DNA of 64,000 nucleotides from contig NC_135248.1 of assembly GCF_947623445.1 (NCBI RefSeq), forward strand, positions 5,270,977-5,334,976. The letters are read 5' to 3'. The translations under genes were made by a program, and so were the position numbers. Within the stretch, counting starts at the first letter, position 1; every line of letters starts with the position of its first letter. Source of the DNA: Clavelina lepadiformis. Its lineage: Eukaryota; Chordata; Ascidiacea; Aplousobranchia; Clavelinidae. Of this stretch, positions 62,730-64,000 are shown piece after piece. A model generated the notes under the pieces. The model was not told the DNA's origin and did not search any database. It worked only from the letters and a program-made list of their open reading frames with translations.

Positions 62730-63965
62730 ATGTCGGGTAAAGGGATGCATGTGGTAGTGGTTTTAGTTATTTTCAGTCTACACCAAAGCGTTCGGCCAGT
62801 AACTGTTGGTGCTACGTGGTACCAATACGGATCGTACGAATATTTTTTTTCGAAGAATTACAGAGTCAATTTCAAAAGAGCACATTCAGAGTGCGCAAGA
62901 AGAAATAGCTCTCTGGTCGTCATATCAAGAAAAGAAGTCCAAGATTTTTTAAGTTCAACTCTCGTGAAACATTTTGGTAATTGTTTGTCATTCTTCCGTG
63001 ATACTTAGGTATAAATAAGGTTCACCTAAATTAGAGCAAATTTTTTTCCAATGTTTTTGCGAGAGAGAATTGTACTCAAAAAGCATATTTTTTTAGGTTC
63101 GTCTCTACGATCGCGAACATTTTATGTCGGTCTGAGACAGCAAAGCAGATATCTTAACAGTTTTAAATGGGTTGACGGCACTTGGGCAACAGTGGGCTAT
63201 ACAAATTGGTTCAAGGGGCAACCAAACAACTTAAGTGGGTATAGATATTGCGTTCAACTTGGTTGGGGGACTAATAACATGATGCAATGGTATGATGTTA
63301 ACTGTTTATTGCAACAAGGCTTCATTTGCCAAAGGCGGATCGGTAAGATCATATTTTGTTTTTGTGCATTTAGATAAAATGGTCACTTTGATTAAGATCC
63401 ACATTTTCGTCTAAAAATCAGGAAAGGAGGGCTCATTAAAAAAGAACAATTTTCTGACAAATACTTTATTTATTTGTATATTTAAATCGCTGATTTATAG
63501 CAGTGCCACTAAATTCCGGAAAAACTAGTACAGCTCATAATACTACGGCTCTTTCTTCGTACAACACTGCCTTCTTAGCTACTGATGTCCAGCCAACGAC
63601 TCATTTTCTGTCTTCGGCAGCTAAAGTTTCTGGTATATTGTAAATTTTAATTTATTTTTTAATCCCCTGCTACTACAAATAGGCATAAACACGATGTTAC
63701 TGGTATTCATTTTCTTACTCGAAACAATTTGCTAAATTTAGATCCAAGATTAATCTGGATTTTTACCTTCGTGATCGTCGGAAGTTTGGTTTTCGTTTTC
63801 TTTGTTTTCTTAATTCATCGGGAATGCCAGTCCAGGTGCTTATATAATTGTTGTTACTGTTGCTATTATTTTGTCTATTACTTTATTCATTCTTACAATT
63901 ACATTAGACCTATTGCACTGGTAACTCTTGAAACAGCAACCTACCAGAAACATCAGCCTACCCCG
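62730..63965 (+). CDS. Membrane C-type lectin (5 exons seen, 3' end probably outside)
   Basis: Predicted type I cell-surface C-type lectin. Exons 62730-62976, 63097-63342, 63501-63632, 63742-63835 and 63908-63965 join in phase; the last is followed by a GTTAAT donor, so at least one more exon is expected. Residues 1-27 are a signal peptide. The CTLD (about 29-164) begins WYQYGSYEYFFSK and contains SECARRNSSLVVI, FYVGLR, FKWVDGTW, NWFKGQPNN and a terminal CLLQQGFICQRR. The sugar-specificity triplet is QPN (124-126), between the classical QPD (galactose) and EPN (mannose). The usual WND is replaced by WYDVNC, so calcium-dependent sugar binding is uncertain. A Ser/Thr-rich stalk and a TM helix (about 212-233) follow, then a short tail with Tyr. 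The specific orthologue is unknown. Confidence 0.87.
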
Positions 63966-64000
63966 GTTAATCTATTTTTAAAAAAGAGATGTCTAAAGTA

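Noticed and set aside
1..64000. CRISPR arrays, operons, bacterial ribosome-binding sites, rRNA genes
   Set aside because: Nothing of the kind is visible; the window is eukaryotic with spliceosomal introns.

Overview
This is an AT-rich window from an animal nuclear genome. The genes are intron-rich with mostly consensus GT-AG introns, several hAT-type MITEs are present, and there is no bacterial gene organisation. The gene content (a FoxN1/4 forkhead factor, RPL10, RPL39, V-ATPase subunit F, a SANBR/KIAA1841 homologue, an LRP-like receptor, CAP and C-type lectin membrane proteins), the compact spacing and the strong 3' splice sites placed a few bases before several start codons suggest an invertebrate chordate, most likely a tunicate (ascidian). 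That placement is inference, not proof.

Layout. 1-4.5 kb: the 3' part of a Ty3/Gypsy retrotransposon (end of protease, RT, RNase H, integrase), an env-like reading frame, a polypurine tract and the probable 3' LTR. 6.4-11.3 kb, minus strand: a 20-exon LDL-receptor-related membrane receptor whose exon phases close into 993 residues. 15.9-20.4 kb, minus: FoxN1/4 in 11 exons (689 aa). 22.9-27.6 kb, plus: RPL39 in three exons (51 aa), the first contributing only ATG. 29.2-32.4 kb, plus: a membrane-anchored CAP-superfamily protein in 7 exons (424 aa). 32.6-37.2 kb, minus: RPL10 in 5 exons (214 aa), with two C/D-box snoRNA candidates in its introns. 39.6-42.0 kb, plus: V-ATPase subunit F in 3 exons (121 aa). 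43.5-45.7 kb, minus: a SANBR-like protein in one uninterrupted 710-codon frame. 45.7-62.7 kb is gene-poor, holding repeats and two tentative small secreted-peptide genes. 62.7 kb to the end, plus: a membrane C-type lectin that probably continues past the window.

The genes do not form a pathway. Housekeeping genes (RPL39, RPL10, V-ATPase F) are interspersed with cell-surface or secreted recognition proteins (LRP-like receptor, CAP protein, lectin) and one developmental regulator. Non-autonomous hAT elements, three of them with perfect 8-bp target duplications, sit in introns or between genes. I reconstructed the exon models by hand from splice signals, phase and family similarity; no transcript evidence was available.
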